A DNA stretch of 64,000 nt, taken from Blasia pusilla. Its lineage: Eukaryota; Marchantiophyta; Marchantiopsida; Blasiales. The translations under genes were made by a program, and so were the position numbers. Numbering within the stretch: the stretch's first letter is position 1; each line of letters begins with the position of its first letter. The notes under the pieces are model-generated. The model was not told where the DNA came from. It did no database searches and saw nothing but the letters and a program-made list of their open reading frames with translations. Shown here in pieces: positions 32,761 to 46,479 of the stretch. The stretch spans positions 31,062,001 to 31,126,000 of the forward strand of contig CM114274.1 of assembly GCA_050084515.1 (NCBI GenBank), given 5' to 3'.

Positions 32761-35700
32761 AATATTTATATTGGATTTCCTGAACTACAAACTCTAGTCT
32801 ATAATCTCTTCCGCCTTGTCATCTACAAAAATATTCCTAACTCTCATCGATTCTTGCACAAAAGACTTTGTTGGGCTAACCAATGGCTCCTCTCGACAAT
32901 TGTAGATAGGGATTGAGAAAGAAGGGGAACTTGAGAGTCTTGCCCCCCTAGGTGCTCCATATCGGTCCCATGTCAATCAAGACATGTCCCAACGCCTACC
33001 CTGGCAGGTTATCTTGTTGCTTCCCCTAAAACCACTACTGCCATACTCCAAAATGTGTTTAAACCACCGAACCAATTCACTCACTCATCATCATCATAGA
33101 GCTCTTCCAAACAAATCACCGCCAAATTTTCCCGCCCAATTTTTTCAATCAAAGGTAATGAAGATGGTGTCACTACCAATGGCTCTCTTAGAGCTAGATT
33201 TTACAGTGAGGGCGACTTTTATACTCCCAAATGCCTCTCGTAATCCACCTTGGCCTCCTCGCATAAGACCAACAGCTCCCTCCTCAACTCAAGGCAAAGA
33301 ATGTTTATTCCACTATGTTAGACGGCTCTAACACTAGCCTCAGGTAACCCAACCAAATCCATCACCCAGTCACTTGGGCTTGAGCAGGGGTCCATCAAGG
33401 TCGGGGACTTTTCCCTCCCTCCTAGCAAAGGCACACTGTCCACCATGACAATTCATAGGGGAAAATTGTTCAAGATGCTCAAAGTGTAACTATAGGAGGA
33501 AGGACCAACTGGATCATCAATCTCAAAAACCTCAAATTTATACTCCGGCCGCACAAAATAGTACACTCACAAATACTCAATCTGCACAAAAGAATGTTGG
33601 TCAGCATCAAGAAATAACAAGAGAATGAATGATTTCTCTACCACAACCCAACGAATTCTGACGAGTTGCAAGGGTAAGACAGCAGCATATACAAGAAAGC
33701 GGGCAAGAGTATAGAAAAAATTGACGAGTTTGATTCCAAGAGGCTGCACACAATTGAGCAAGGAGTTTTTCCGATTTTCTCTGCAGCCCATCGGAATCCG
33801 ACGGGTTGCACATAGCCACAAAAAACATAACAAATATGCAGTCCAACGGGTTGCACTTGCGGTCATAAAAACCCCAGATTTGCAACCCGTCAAATTCAGA
33901 TGGGTTGTAGAGAAATATACTTAGAAAAAATTGATCTGTTGGATTCCGACGCGTTGCAAATTTGTTTTCCTAACTTACCCGAAGTTGATTTTTTGGAGAT
34001 CTCAAGGGGTAGTCATTCTTGACTACCCAAGATTGCTTCGTCTACCACTTGAGTGAGTTCTTGATGAACTGAAGGTTGAAGAGCTCGTCTTTTTTTCCTC
34101 CAATCAAAACAAGGAAACATCCCTTCTCACTTATGTAAGCATTGATAAAGGAGAACAACAACATGATCTAGTCATAGATCAAAGGCATGTTCCATTCTAG
34201 GACTGTATCACGTGGGATATCATCCCACAATTGAATCCGGATGGCAAATATACAATGATGAGGTCCACCGCAACATCCTCAACTACCCCATTCATATTCC
34301 ATAGGGCATGGCCATTTTTTAGAAGCTTTTGTCCCAAGACTGTCAGCTTCTCCAAGGCAGCAGTGGACTCTTGAATCGAGAATTTCTCAAGTTCATCCAA
34401 GAGCAAGGTCTAATGTAGGAGGATTGTGCTCCTCCTCATGCCATCCCTTTGATTGCCCAAGTGACGGAGTGTATTCGACACCTTTGTTTCTTAACTTTGA
34501 GGAACCTAACGTCTCCTACTTTTGCTTTTTGCGAATTGGTTTCCTGCTTGTCGGGGTCTCGGTAACCTCCAAATCATTAGGCGTATGTTTTTGGCCATCA
34601 CTTTCCCATCCTTCTCGTCTCAAGGATCCCCTTTGCCTTCGCCTTGAGATACGTTGTCAACTTGTCCTTAGCTATGACCGCCTTATTTGGACACCAAATC
34701 ACCGGGCACAAGGGCTTGCTCCTCTGCATCACCCTTAAAGTACTCCTTAACCTTTAAGAGTTTGGGGATCTCCTCCTCACCAACAACAACTCCATCATGG
34801 AAGGATCTCAGCGTCTTGTCGCTAATCTCCCCTAGGTCATTGTAGTCCAACCACACTTGATAGTTGAGAACCTTTCAGTCTGTCATCTCCGGAGCCATCT
34901 CCACATCGTACATGGAGAATCCATCACATGTTGGAATAGATTACCTAATTTTCATGTAGCCAGATAGTTGCTCCATGTCCTTGCATTCACCCTGAATACG
35001 AGGAACTTGTATACCATCCTTTGCGCAGCTTGTTGGCGGGAGGACTCGGCCGCTTGTTTTACAATATCTCTCTTCGTCTTGGTAAAATCCCTTTGGGTGG
35101 GGTCTCGTCCTCGTCAAGAATATTTCCTCCTCATCGAGATCCCCCTATGGCACAATATGTTTCTCAAACATAAGCTAGAATCTTGGGTTCTTCGTCGGCT
35201 TACCACGGACGTCCTCCAACCAAAGTTTGTAATTTGCAATTCACTCTAGGTCAGCCTCCTACGGAACTAGCTCAATCTTCTAGAGCTCATCTCAAGGACT
35301 CCCAATCATGGACTTTCCGAACACCTAAAATGCATCCCAAAAGAACCATTCTCTCAGCGAGTGAGAGATTACAAGGTCCGGAACCCCCGACCGGTTGTGT
35401 ACCACCTTCTTCTCTGGCTCTGTCCCCTCAAGATTGGTTTTTATTTGTATGATTCTCCTAAATTCTGAAAACCCATAAAGAGCAAACCTATGCATGCAAT
35501 CGAGGGACATCTTATCTCCTATGCGTCCATGGGGATCTTGATCCCTCTTCCGTTGACGTTTGATTATTGCCTTCACCACCTTGTAAAAGTCGGTGCCTAT
35601 CTCACGGTTCAATACAACAATGTACCTCTGAATCATTTTGACTGTGTACTTTGTCTTTGTCTCCATAGTAGCCAAGATTAATTTTTCTCGCTTCGCCATT

Positions 35701-37430
35701 GTAACCTTCTCCCTACGCTCCCGCTCAAGTTGTGCACTTCTCTTAGCTGCTTGGATTTTTAACTAGCAAAGAATTGTCACTGCAACATCTTGGGAAATGT
35801 ACGTGTTTGCCCAAGTCTTCTTCTTTATCTATTTTCATTTCGCGACCATCTCATCCACCAATTCGTCTCCCAAAAATCCCTTGTATTGTCCAAGGTGCGT
35901 TGTAAGCATCTTCTTCACCATGTCGCATTCTTCGATCTAATGGTGGGTCACATTCCCTTCTGTACGTAACGATCCTGCAATGTTTGATCCTTTATTAGAA
36001 TTCATATCTCATGCAACCCATCGGTTTTTCACAGGTTGCAAAAAGACTCTAGAAGGAACATGTCAATTCCAACTAAGCCTAACTGAAATAAGATTTACAA
36101 GAAGTATCCTTAGCCTGCAACATGTTGGACTTCCACTGGTTGCACCTTTCTCATGGAGATAGCTTCTCTAGTATATGAACTTTGGAAAAAGCAGCCATGC
36201 ACTCCATGGAGTGCATAGCCCTCTCCACCATGGCCATGTGATTGGAGTAGGGGTGGAGGACGACTGCTCTCACGCAGAAATGCGCCTCCAAAGAATTTGG
36301 GCGTTGTGCCGTAAATTGGGACAACGCCATGAATTTGTGGTTTCCATTCTAGATGAAGAAGTACAAGTTCAGCATCCACTTGTACCTAGTTCTGGCCACT
36401 GCTTTCTTAAATTCCGCATCGCTCATATTCTAGAATGCATCAAGGTTGTCGAGCTCTTCTTCAGTGACCAAGTATAGCTTTCCATGTTCATCATAAGGTT
36501 GAATATAAAATGGAGGAAATTTGTCAACATACGAAGTTGTTGCAACCGAATGCTTCAACTTGGCAATATCCTCGTCCGAATGAATTTCTTGAACATATTC
36601 CATTGTTCAAAGTCGGCAGAGCAAAATCCTTGGTGCCTTTGAGCCATCCACCACCGCCGTTTGCTTTACAACCCCAAGAAATGTAACATTTTCAATAAGC
36701 AAAAAATTTCTTCAACGGTCCTTTTTCGAATGCCAACTTACAATTGTAGATCATAGCTTACCCTCATGAAAATTGGGTCGGTCTCGCTTTCGGAAAGTTA
36801 TTATGGAGCGGCAGCAGGAAACTTCACTAGATACTTATCCATGAGGAAGAGGTCAATTTCTTTGAGAGGATTTAAGGATGACGTTATGTCTCCTCTAGAA
36901 CTCGATCATGAGATGTCCACCATCTCAACACTTACAGTCCTCTTCTCATACTCAACGTTTGCAATATCGTCGATGTTAGTCTCATCCGTTTTACGGCTCA
37001 ATTTCCAAGAGGAGGCATCCTCTATTTCCACACTATCCATGGGAGGTGTTGGGCTTTCCACTTTCGTGACCACAACCTTCTCCTTCCGCGCTTTGGCCAA
37101 TTCTTCTTTCTTGTAGAGGGCATCATGTCGCTTCTTCTGCTTGAGCTCATCTACAATTCTCTTCTTCTCTGCCTAGTTTGACTCTACGATCACTTTTTCA
37201 TGTTTCTTTGCAAGCTTCTTGATAGCAAGTTTTTCCTTCAGCTCTTGCTGGCGCATGTCTACTTCTCTCTCCCGCTCCGCAATCTCATCTTTCCGTATGT
37301 CCGCGGCCAAGCATCAACCTGGAGAAGCCGACGTAGGAGTCCTAGAGGACTAGGGAGTGAAGCTCCCACCCTTGGTGACTTGTGCCTTTTTGTGAGGCGT
37401 TGTCAATGTTGAGGACGTTTGACGCGATCA
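32761..37430 (-). pseudogene. Repeat-family gene with N4/N6-type DNA methyltransferase motifs, copy 2
   Basis: Minus-strand, heavily mutated copy of the gene at 11856-15736, but with extra 5' exons. From 5' to 3': a Lys/Glu-rich coiled-coil-like segment (37300-36880: EELAKARKEKVVVTKVESPT); a second exon (about 36600-36175) with KFMALSQFTAQRPNSLEAHF; an intron with two hairpins; and an exon from 35974 with AIIKRQRKRDQDPHGRIGDK and FALYGFSEFRRI. The motif IV-like VDLIIVYLPSG lies in the 34406-34197 frame. An intron follows (33582-33978). The motif I-like VMDLVGLPEASVRA is at about 33340 and an acidic YDDDE end at about 33080. The terminal small frame is 32976-32794 (VDDKAEEIID). Many stops. Sharing DLVGL and LPSG with copy 1 suggests these were features of the ancestor. 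Confidence 0.6.
33582..33978 (-). other. Predicted intron with hairpins (copy 2)
   Basis: GTAAGT donor at 33978 and TGCAG acceptor at 33582-33586, at the same coding position as the copy 1 intron. It contains about five degenerate hairpins of the same word family, for example GCAGCCCATCGGAATCCGAC... at about 33783 and TTGCAACCCGTCAAATTCAG at about 33880. Confidence 0.65.
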
Positions 37431-39479
37431 ATCAAAAGATGGACAAGAAGACTTGAGCTCAGCTTGACCGTCGTGCTTGAAAGAATTTCCACCCAAATCG
37501 TCTTCACCTTCCAACTGAAGGGTTAACAACCGTTTTGTGGTCCAATTGTAGGGAATGTGCACCAACCGCCAAGATGACACGCGTGGAGCGTCTCATTGAT
37601 TCACTTGCAACCAACTAAGTCCTTGGAGGGAGAAGGGCTCTTGCTAAATCGTCGAAAATGAAATAATGAAAGGCGTCAAAGCAGGTCCTTGTATAGTTCC
37701 GGAGTCGTTACATCTTGACCATTGGGGCAACAACTACGGTGGACCATTCAGATTACAATGACTCTTAGGGAGACAACGATTGTTTTCCATTGGAGCAACA
37801 ACAACGCTGGACTGCTACGTACGGCGTGTTCTCCGCGTAGGTCACATGCAACATGTCGGATTTTGACGTGTTGCACTCGGAAAAAAGTTCATAACTTTCT
37901 CCTAGCTAGATGTGATAGAATGTGGATTATTGAGTATCTTGATGATGTGGCTGACATTATGAACCCTATAATAAATTTCAAGTCAATCTTATATTTTAAA
38001 GTTGCAAACTTTTTTCCACTAATTTATAATGTTAATTACATCTTAACAATAGGAAAGAATTTACACTCTTTAATTACATGACTCTTTTGTGTAATTAATG
38101 TATCATGCTTGCATACAAGATTGCATATGGAAAAAATCCATGGACATATCCATGTCTGTGGACTTTCTTGTTTCTTTCTCCTTCCACCTCCACTTCCTCC
38201 CTGCTTATTGCCCCCTCTGCCAATACCCTACCTTCCATCATGAACTATAAGTGTGGGCCCCATCTTTTGCGGTTCATGTCCAAACTTGTCTGTCCATGAT
38301 CGTCCTAAGGATAGGCTTGTCTTTTTCTAGAGAGCCATGCTTGCATGGGCCCACGCGGAAATATTTTTTTACTTTGCAAAGCTCCTCTATGTATGTCAAT
38401 GAAATATGCACCATATGGTGCAAAGTTATTTTTAACTTAGTACCATAAAATATAACCTTTCTTGGAATTGGTGCCCACTAATATTAAACTTAACATTGGT
38501 ATGTTTCTAAGTTATATTGTGAACAAAATATACCAATTTTTTTAAAGTTCTACTTCCTACCATACTACTCGAGGCATTAGACAAAGGTGCTAAACCCTAA
38601 ACTAGATGAAATTTTTTCCTTCATTCGCATTTCATACACTTATAGGGAAATTGGTTATGATGGGGCTCGATTGAATATCCATTTTTTCCCAAAAGCAAAT
38701 CTAGGAGTGGCTACTTTGTGACTCTATTGTAACGGAAATTTTGTGAGTCCAGTTCATACAACTCCATGATGGTTGGACGTAACTTTATGAGGAAACTTAG
38801 TTTTGTTTGTAAGGACAAATGGTTTCTATTTGAAATCGCAGAGACTCTCGTTAAGCTTGCAATAGACTCGCAAGTGAGTTTCCAAGTTGGAATTGCAAAT
38901 TGACCATAGAAAGGTTCTATGGTAACTTGGACTTTGTATTAATAGGGTCTCTCATTTGAGTTATACGAGACTCATAATGGCACTAGTTAGAATAAAAAAG
39001 GGAAGTCATAGTCCATTCATTATAGAAAAGGATCCAAGAGGGATGGGGACTATATTGCATGCATCTAATTATGCATGGTGACAATCGAGACGGGAAGTAG
39101 CTTGAAGACTCAAGGGGGGGATATGGTTGGAGAGACGGGGGTGACATTGCATGGAAATGTATTGAGGTAATAGAGGTTTTTATTTTAGTATTTTCCTTTG
39201 GAAAAAGATGTATACTTTCCCATGCTTGCATGAGATAAATTTTGGATGTCATCTGTAGTATCTGCTAGTACATCAACCAACATACATAGTTATGAATATT
39301 GGGCTACTCTAAATAGCGATCACACAATAGAAAGACTTTGAACCCATGAAGATTACCAAGAAGACCATAGGTAACATCCACTCAAGTATCTTGATGTGAT
39401 GTGAATGCATCTTCATCTTTAGACCGCATCCATATGGGTGCCTTTAGATCTATAACCATCACTACTTGCATAATTTTCA
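37431..39479. other. No gene recognised
   Basis: One more hairpin-family word at about 37843-37877. The rest is A/T-rich with no recognisable coding sequence. Confidence 0.4.
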
Positions 39480-42150
39480 TAGCACCAATCCAATGCTCTA
39501 ATTGATCTATCCTAGTGAGGAGTGATGCATCAAATGCCTATCCTCCATACCCTCTTGCAACTAATGGAGCTCATGCACCATGTCCAAAAACCTCCTCGAC
39601 CTTCATTAACTCTAGTACCCATAGACCCTCAACCTCCCTTTGGACATATCTTGTGGCAAAGCTTGATACATATATCTCTCATATGAATGTACTTATCACA
39701 ATAATCACACTATGAAAATGGTAGTGACATTTTAGGTGGTTCCTAAGCTAGGTGTCGTGCGCCTACTCTTCTTGAACGTTAATCTTGTTTGTTGCGGAAG
39801 CGTGCGTTCAGTAGGTCACGCTCTCAACGCTGATCTGCATCCAAACACGCACTTTGGTTAGTCGGGTCTTGGATCAATCAGCGGGATTACTTTCCGAGTT
39901 CTCGTCTCGGACTCTCTCTTCAAGCTCAACCTTCCTAGTTTCGCGGTTTCCAACACGGGCAAGTCTCGAAAGACTTGGGACAGATTTTTCTGGTCGGTTC
40001 GGGAACTCAAAAAGCAGCGTTTCGCGCCTAAGCGGTTCCAATCGTCCGATGAACATCCAATGAGTTCCTCACCAAGACTCGCACGGAAGTGAATCTCGGG
40101 ATGGAATCCAAGTGTGGCGTACAAAGTCCACTCCCTTGGATCAGGTTTGGGTTTCGGGTTTCCGCGCCAAACTCCCGTTTCATCCCGTGCCTCTGAAACG
40201 CCGTTTGGCGCCCAAAGTGGGGTTTCGTTTCCCGAGACATCTCAGAGAAGGTACTCCCCTTACTAGTACTTCTGGGGATCTCCGGGGCCCCTACATTTAG
40301 GAAAGACACCGGGCCCCTCAATTGGCCCTCAACCCGATTGCTCTCTGAATCGTTTTCGGCCAATATCTCAGCCTGTACTTATGCGTTTTCTGAGATCTTT
40401 GGTGCGTTGGAAGCGTCTCAAGATCAGCTTTCCAACGCGCCCTTACTTGTCCTGAACGCATCTTGGAGCTCAACGTTATGGTCCTAAACACAGTCAGATT
40501 CTCCCAAACACTAGTCATGTTCCAAACTGGTTCTCACCTCTTTGGCAACCAACCTCCAAGACTCAACTCATCTCAAGTCTCGGCTCGCGTTTGGTCTAGG
40601 TTTCCTGGTCGCGACCACTAATGCATGAAATGCACAACTCTGTTCCGCGTTTCGTCTCTTAGACTTTTCCAAGAGACTCTACCAAACGCCTCTCCAAAGC
40701 GCAAACCTCGCGGCGTGAGTTCCTTTGAGTTCTGATGTTTCGCTTGGCGCGTATTTGGTGTTGTTTGGTTATGAGGGTCGCGACACTAGGTGAGGCGTCC
40801 TCTGCCTTCCATCATGACATTTACACTCCCTCTATCTATGGGATGTACCACATATCTAACTAAATTTTTTTTTTCTCCTGCTCATCAACGTGTAACCACA
40901 CAAAGTTTTGCATCCATATGCTCACTATTAATGCCATACTCTCTAGGTGCGCCCACTATCTCTCATGATATTGATGTAAATTGGGGTAATCCTGGAACTA
41001 CTAACACTTGTAGACCTTGTTGGCTTTTGAAAAAAAACATTTGGTCACAACCAACTCCTTACTCATGTTAAGCTCAATCCAGTCAAATAACTTGAAGAAC
41101 AATTCAAGTTGGGATTCATGGTGTGTATCAATAATGCATTATGAGCTCTTAATCCAAAACCCCATACCAAGATAAGATGGCATGTCTCTCTGTCATTCCA
41201 TAAGTAGTAATGATTCACTATATGCGTGTGAATGTGTCTCAAAGAATCTTAACTGATGCCCGCTGAAAATCCAATTGAACATTCAACTTGTCATTCCATA
41301 ATCCATGATATTTCTTTCTAGACTCTTAGAAAAAAATATTTATTGGGTTGAAACTAGATGGCCCTCTATTGTCGAGACTCTTTACCATCTTACTACTATC
41401 AATCATGTCATCTCCATCTAGTCCCCAATTTGCTGGTTTGAGTATATAAATTTATTAGTACTAACCCATCTATGCCTCAAGACCATTAGTGGAGACATAA
41501 CTTCGAGCTCAACATTCCCCAATGCCTCAATCTCTATAGTAAGTAAAGATCGAAACTCATGATAATCATCCATATATAATAGGTCTCTCCAAATGAGAGA
41601 ACTAACCCTTCTAAGTCATGAAAGGGTTAAACTCCACATATGTTAGGGATCATATATATCTCTTAGAATTCATAGAATGTATCAAATTTTGGATGAAGTC
41701 ATCTTAATCAATGGCGCCTACTAGATTTGAAAAGCATCTCAAGCCCCTATGACTTATGTTGTCTACGTACATCCACACGACACTCTTTCTATCTACAATA
41801 TTTCCACTAGATTCAATGTCCAATGATGGAAATTTATCCATGGAAGAAATCTTGGGTAGATCCTCCACTCACTCCATTCTCACTCCATTCCAAGTAACTC
41901 CTCTACAACTTCTCCGAATGCCTTATTTTTCCAACCCCTAGAATATTCTTGTGAAAAAAAAACTACCTCATATGCTTAAGCACTCAAGCTCATCTTGATC
42001 CTCACACACTCCTCGATGACACTAGCTCACTTAAGCTACTGATCCTCCTCTCACAACAATCTTGCCTTAATTACACACTCAAATACTTAAGCTCACCCAA
42101 GCTAATAGTACTATCCAATCATTTACAAGATCCCTCCTGAGGCAACTGCC
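39480..42150 (-). mobile_element. Ty3/gypsy copy F: very decayed gag
   Basis: Reading the minus strand, leader words (about 42150-41960) and gag align to copy A at nucleotide level. About 41660 gives FIQNLIHSM...VEFNPFMT, corresponding to FIQEFDKW...RFNPFMAW of copy A. 41060-40790 matches the gag middle. 39720-39490 matches the zinc-knuckle and RIDQLE region. A solo LTR (39753-40785) splits it. No long frame survives, making this the oldest copy in the window. Confidence 0.6.
39748..40790 (-). mobile_element. Solo LTR 2 (39753-40785) with CTAGG target-site duplication
   Basis: 1033 bp, inverted relative to solo LTRs 1 and 3. On the plus strand it starts TGTCGTGCGCCTACTC and ends GAGGGTCGCGACA. 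Identical 5-bp CTAGG repeats lie at 39748-39752 and 40786-40790. It is inserted in the gag region of copy F. Confidence 0.9.
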
Positions 42151-44577
42151 TCAGGCCCAAAAATTAGCTCCATGAAAAAAATAATATATACTCCTCACCC
42201 TCACTATACTTGACTATCACGAATCTACTTATGCTTATCCAACCCATCACCTCCACAAGGTCTCTTGTAAGTTCCACACAATACCCAACACCATCAATGA
42301 CAAGAGACAATCGGACCCATAGTACTTGAATCGGTAAACTAAACATGCATGCCATCACTCCTCTGTATGATTGACATTGATTGCTCCATATGGTGCGGAA
42401 ACCTCCATGGCCCAACGATTCTCCTCAAACAACAAATAAAAAATTGTGTACGTGTATCCGGACTATCCAAAGGCATTGGCGTATGTGTCACCATCTCTGA
42501 TACTCTATTACATAACATCAACATAGATCACCCATCTAGAGTCGCCAAACTACTAGCAAGTTGGACATGAGTGGAAAACTCATATTGGGATAACGGGTCT
42601 CATAGCAAATCACAATCGGATATGACAAATCATGGGAGATCTCCTATTAGTACAAAAAAAAGAGAAGGGTAGTAAGGTCTAGTTTGGTCGAAAAGGAGGA
42701 ATAACCTTGAGAAAAGCCAAAAGAAACCTCCCCTAAAAATATAGCCAAATTTAGTAACCTACGTATATAGGTTATTGTGTGATTTTTGACTAAAAAAAAT
42801 GTCAATCCTAACGCAAGAGAATTACAACTAATCTCATCCGGGGAAAAGTCATGCTTAAAAAACCTATTGATTCCCAATATCTTTGATATTCCAGAACTCC
42901 ACCTATTGACCAACTATGATGTGAAAATGCCAATAGTCCATATACTACCTCCCTCAAAGCCATTTAGACCCACTACTACATGGCCATTGTAATGAGATTT
43001 GAGGTCAAGCACAAAACTTGAAATTTCTGTACTTAAAAGCCTATCTCTCCCCTTGGATGAGTACCCATGGTGTCGATGATTTACACATATGTTTATCGAT
43101 CTCTTGCTCTTACCCATGATCCATCCATTGGAATGAGTGTTCAAGGTGATTATATATGTGGCTCCTAATCATCCAATCAATCCACACCCTCATACAACTC
43201 TCTAACATGTTTCAATATCTCTATTGAAACTTATTAATGAGAGTAATCTGTCTTGGGGTCTCTCCTTCATAATCTACATGAATAGGTTGCTCAAAACAAA
43301 CAAGTCACAAAGGACTTGGATTGAATTGTAGTACTCCTCCCTATCCATATACAGTAAGTTTCTAAGTGTGCATCCTCTAAAAAACCAACACATACATCCT
43401 TCCCCCTCCCCTCCTTTTTTTTCTCCTTCTCACAACTCAAAAGTGCTATTTTTTCATCATTTTTTTAATGATAGTTTTTGTTTTTTGTCTTCAAATATTT
43501 ATCCAATCACAAAGAAAATTTTTTCAAATAAAAACCTGCGGTGATTTCCCTATAAGGTTGAAATTTGTCACTCCATATTGATAAGCCCTTGTTGTTGTGA
43601 AAAATCTTACAAGGGTTTGGAAATGGTGGGATATGGGAAGATGTTCAAAAGATCCCGGGCATGGAAGAATGCATTATTGGAGACATACAGCCAAAGAGGC
43701 TTGATCCAATATGGGTGTCATTATTTAACCACCCACTCAAGAGTCTAGGCCATTGTCATCTTGTTGCAGTTTCGATTGAGATTATTTCCCCTAAAGGCAC
43801 AAGCAAGATAGGTGTGTCTGCATGCTTCATCTTAATCAACTTGTACTAAGTAGGAGGGAATTCCATATTGGTTCTCCCAATGGGGTCAACAAAGTTTGGT
43901 TTAAGGTCTTTTATGTGCCTTCAAAATATTGGTGCATAGCCTTACTTTGTGATACTCACACCGCAATCATACAAAATGAGTAACATGTTGGTTTTTTTCT
44001 CATAAGTCCCCCTCAGCCTGATTCTAAATCACCTTTTCCACCAATGTCACTCGCCACAACTACCAAATGTGTTGTCCAAAGAACTCAAATGGGGTGTGCA
44101 AAGGCTTATTAGAACTAAATGCTCCTTCGAACGGAAACTCCCCACATTGCATCCTTTAGCCTTTCAAAGCTTAAGAGATAATAGTTATAGCCCAACTACT
44201 TCTTCAAATTTTATGTAGAGGCAAGAAAGATGCCTTGCGATACTTCCTATTTCCAATCTTGTTATTTCACACCCAACAATATCCTCGTTACACTCCGCTT
44301 CCTATTTTGTATTTCCTAATGATGGTGTAAATTTTTGGTGCGGATATAGATTAGTCCATTGTTGATTTGATTAGATGTATTTTTGTTAACTCACATGACA
44401 CTTCCTATTTTTGTCTTGGTACTTAGTGCATTTTGCCCTAATTGCACTATAACTATGAGATTTGTTAGTCCAAGAGAATTCCATAAGACGATTTTTTCAA
44501 GGATTCATCTGATGCACCATATTTTTTGTTTTATACTCGAAATTACCCTAATGACACTTTGTTACCTAGTTATCTAT
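42151..44577. other. No gene recognised
   Basis: A/T-rich, with short frames only. Parts of 42160-42600 and 42650-43150 have medium minus-strand frames without recognisable motifs. They may be further decay products of copy F or of another element. Confidence 0.35.
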
Positions 44578-45353
44578 GTTGTGCGCATACACATCGCTAC
44601 ACAACATACATCACTGTCATCGAACACACACACAAAAACACACACGATCCCATGCTAACTCATGGCATCCATACACAGAGGCGAGAAGTACCAAAATATC
44701 TCCAATTAAAGTAAGATCCAATCTCTCTCTACACCATCTCACACCATAGCTCTCAAAGGTGTGCATTCTCTCTCATGTCAAACCAAACCCACTCTTCTAA
44801 TGAGAGGCTTGGGTTACACTCACAAGGCAAGCAAGACCATAGCTCCGCCGCCTCATGCCAAGAGGTTCAACAAAGAGAGAATGAGCTCTCAAGCTCCCTC
44901 TCTTGGAGGTATACCCCCTTCCCTCTCCCAAGCCCACTCAACGGTAACCTATGCTCCTAGGTCACCTCCTTGGCTCTTGACCTCCTGCAGCGGGTCAAGG
45001 ACCACTTCCCAAAGTGGAAAGTCAACAATCCCCAACATGGAAATTTACCCAAAATAGTAAGTTTCTATATATGGCTCCAAATGAGCCGAAACGAAGGGGA
45101 AACTTGCTCTCTCAGGTTTCCCGGGGCCTGAGCAGGTCATCCTCAACCTTATGGGCCTTTCCTCCACTACTCGTGAAGATGCTATGCTAGATCCCACCGA
45201 TCTATCCTAATAGTCGTGACAGTTGTCGTGCGCATACACATCACTACACAACATACATCGTTGTCATCGAACACACACACAAACACACACAATCCCATGC
45301 TAACTCATGGCATCCATACAGAGAGGCAAGAAGTACCAAAATATCTCCGATCG
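44578..45353 (-). repeat. LTR-like repeat (44706-45221) flanked by direct repeats
   Basis: The core 44706-45221 matches the right halves of the repeats at 24240-25298 and 49690-50727. On the minus strand it begins TGTCACGACTATTAGG. On both sides lies the same ~128-bp sequence (44578-44705 and 45226-45353), each with GTGCGCATACACATC and a run of CACACA. The same internal-X-LTR-X arrangement occurs in copy C. Confidence 0.6.
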
Positions 45354-45542
45354 CCCCCCTAGCTGGTGGTTAGGTCCCTCTAACTCCAGATAGCCATCTA
45401 TCTCTACCTACCACGATATACATCTCTAGGACGCTAAGAGTAGAAAGGCCGGCTGCTCATGTGGCCCCATCGTTAGTCGCCCTCCTCTCATCCATGTCAC
45501 ACAAAAAGTCGGAATCAAAACCTACCTGATATCTCCTCTATG

Positions 45543-45669
45543 TACATCTGGGACACATCCATTGTCCCCGAGGAACCCTAGTGAGAGATGGTGTCAGACA
45601 TGCCATATGCCAACCTCTCGAATATCCATCACAAACTAGCATCGTGGCCGCACCACGGGTAGAATCACA
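45543..45669 (-). pseudogene. PHD-finger-like domain at the end of pol (copy E)
   Basis: Continuing in frame past the stop at 45670-45672, the translation has CDSTRGAATMLVCDGYSRG followed directly by WHMACLTPSL and VPRGQWMCPRC. This matches the C4HC3 pattern of PHD fingers, with the MLVCDG-x-x-RGWH-x-x-C core. One zinc ligand (usually CDGC) is Tyr, and the first Cys of the first pair falls at or before the stop. PHD fingers bind histone H3 tails, so in an integrase context it could steer insertion, in the way chromodomains do. That role is inference. Confidence 0.7.
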
Positions 45670-45672
45670 CTA

Positions 45673-46440
45673 CATGGAACGCAAGCCTACAGGAACTACT
45701 GCTGAGCTTGGATCTACTGCACCATCAATGTTAGGAAGGTGACATGGTGTACAATTACGCACATGGTCCTTCCATACTATACCATCGCGTCCCTCCAGCA
45801 AGAGAACACCCGAGGGCAAAACGTCACGCACTTTCAGGATAGTGCGCCCTGCAATCACATCCAACGTCGTTGGTGCCGTCTGCTGCAAGTAGACATAATC
45901 TTCTTGGTGAAACCTCTGGATAGTTGGTCGATAACCACCACCCCGAATAGTCGCATACCTCAACGTATCCCGATGCTAGGCAATCGCCAAGTTCTCGAAC
46001 GCCATGGGCATCACTCTCCGAAATAACTCAGCCCTATGAGAACATGCTCGCATCCATACATTGGGGTCATCAAAGTCCAACACCTCACCAACATCTCGAC
46101 GAATGGCCATAGGTAAATCTGGCTCTCGGCCATAAAGAAGCAAGTACGATGAAAAAGACGATAAGGATGCCTGCCTGTTGAATCTGTATCCCATCGCCAA
46201 CCACGGAAACTAGAGGTCCCAATCTCCTAGGTGACCTCTTTGCAAGCCATACTTGCATAAACCCCTCTTCACCGTCTGCACAACTCTCTCCGCTAATCCA
46301 TCCACCTTGGGATGATCTCGCGAAGTCGTGCGGTGGTCGATCAGCGCCCGATCACACAAGGCCTGGAACTCACTGTGAAACTCGGTACCCTAGTCTGTCA
46401 ACACCTCAGCCGGTGTGCCATGATGACTCACCACACTCTG
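45673..46440 (-). pseudogene. Ty3/gypsy integrase (copy E)
   Basis: Core: VLTD-stop-GTEFHSEFQ holds the second catalytic Asp, and DHPKVDGLAERVVQTVKRGL holds the catalytic Glu in the usual DGLxER context. The C-terminal part follows in frames 46200-45976 (LYGREPDLPMAIRRD) and 45963-45670, with RTILKVRDVLPSGVLLLEGR, a barrel-like segment. The N-terminal zinc domain and first Asp are deleted. Integrase joins element DNA to the genome. Confidence 0.78.
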
Positions 46441-46479
46441 GTTCTCCATAGCCAACATGCTTAAATAGGCTAACGCGTG

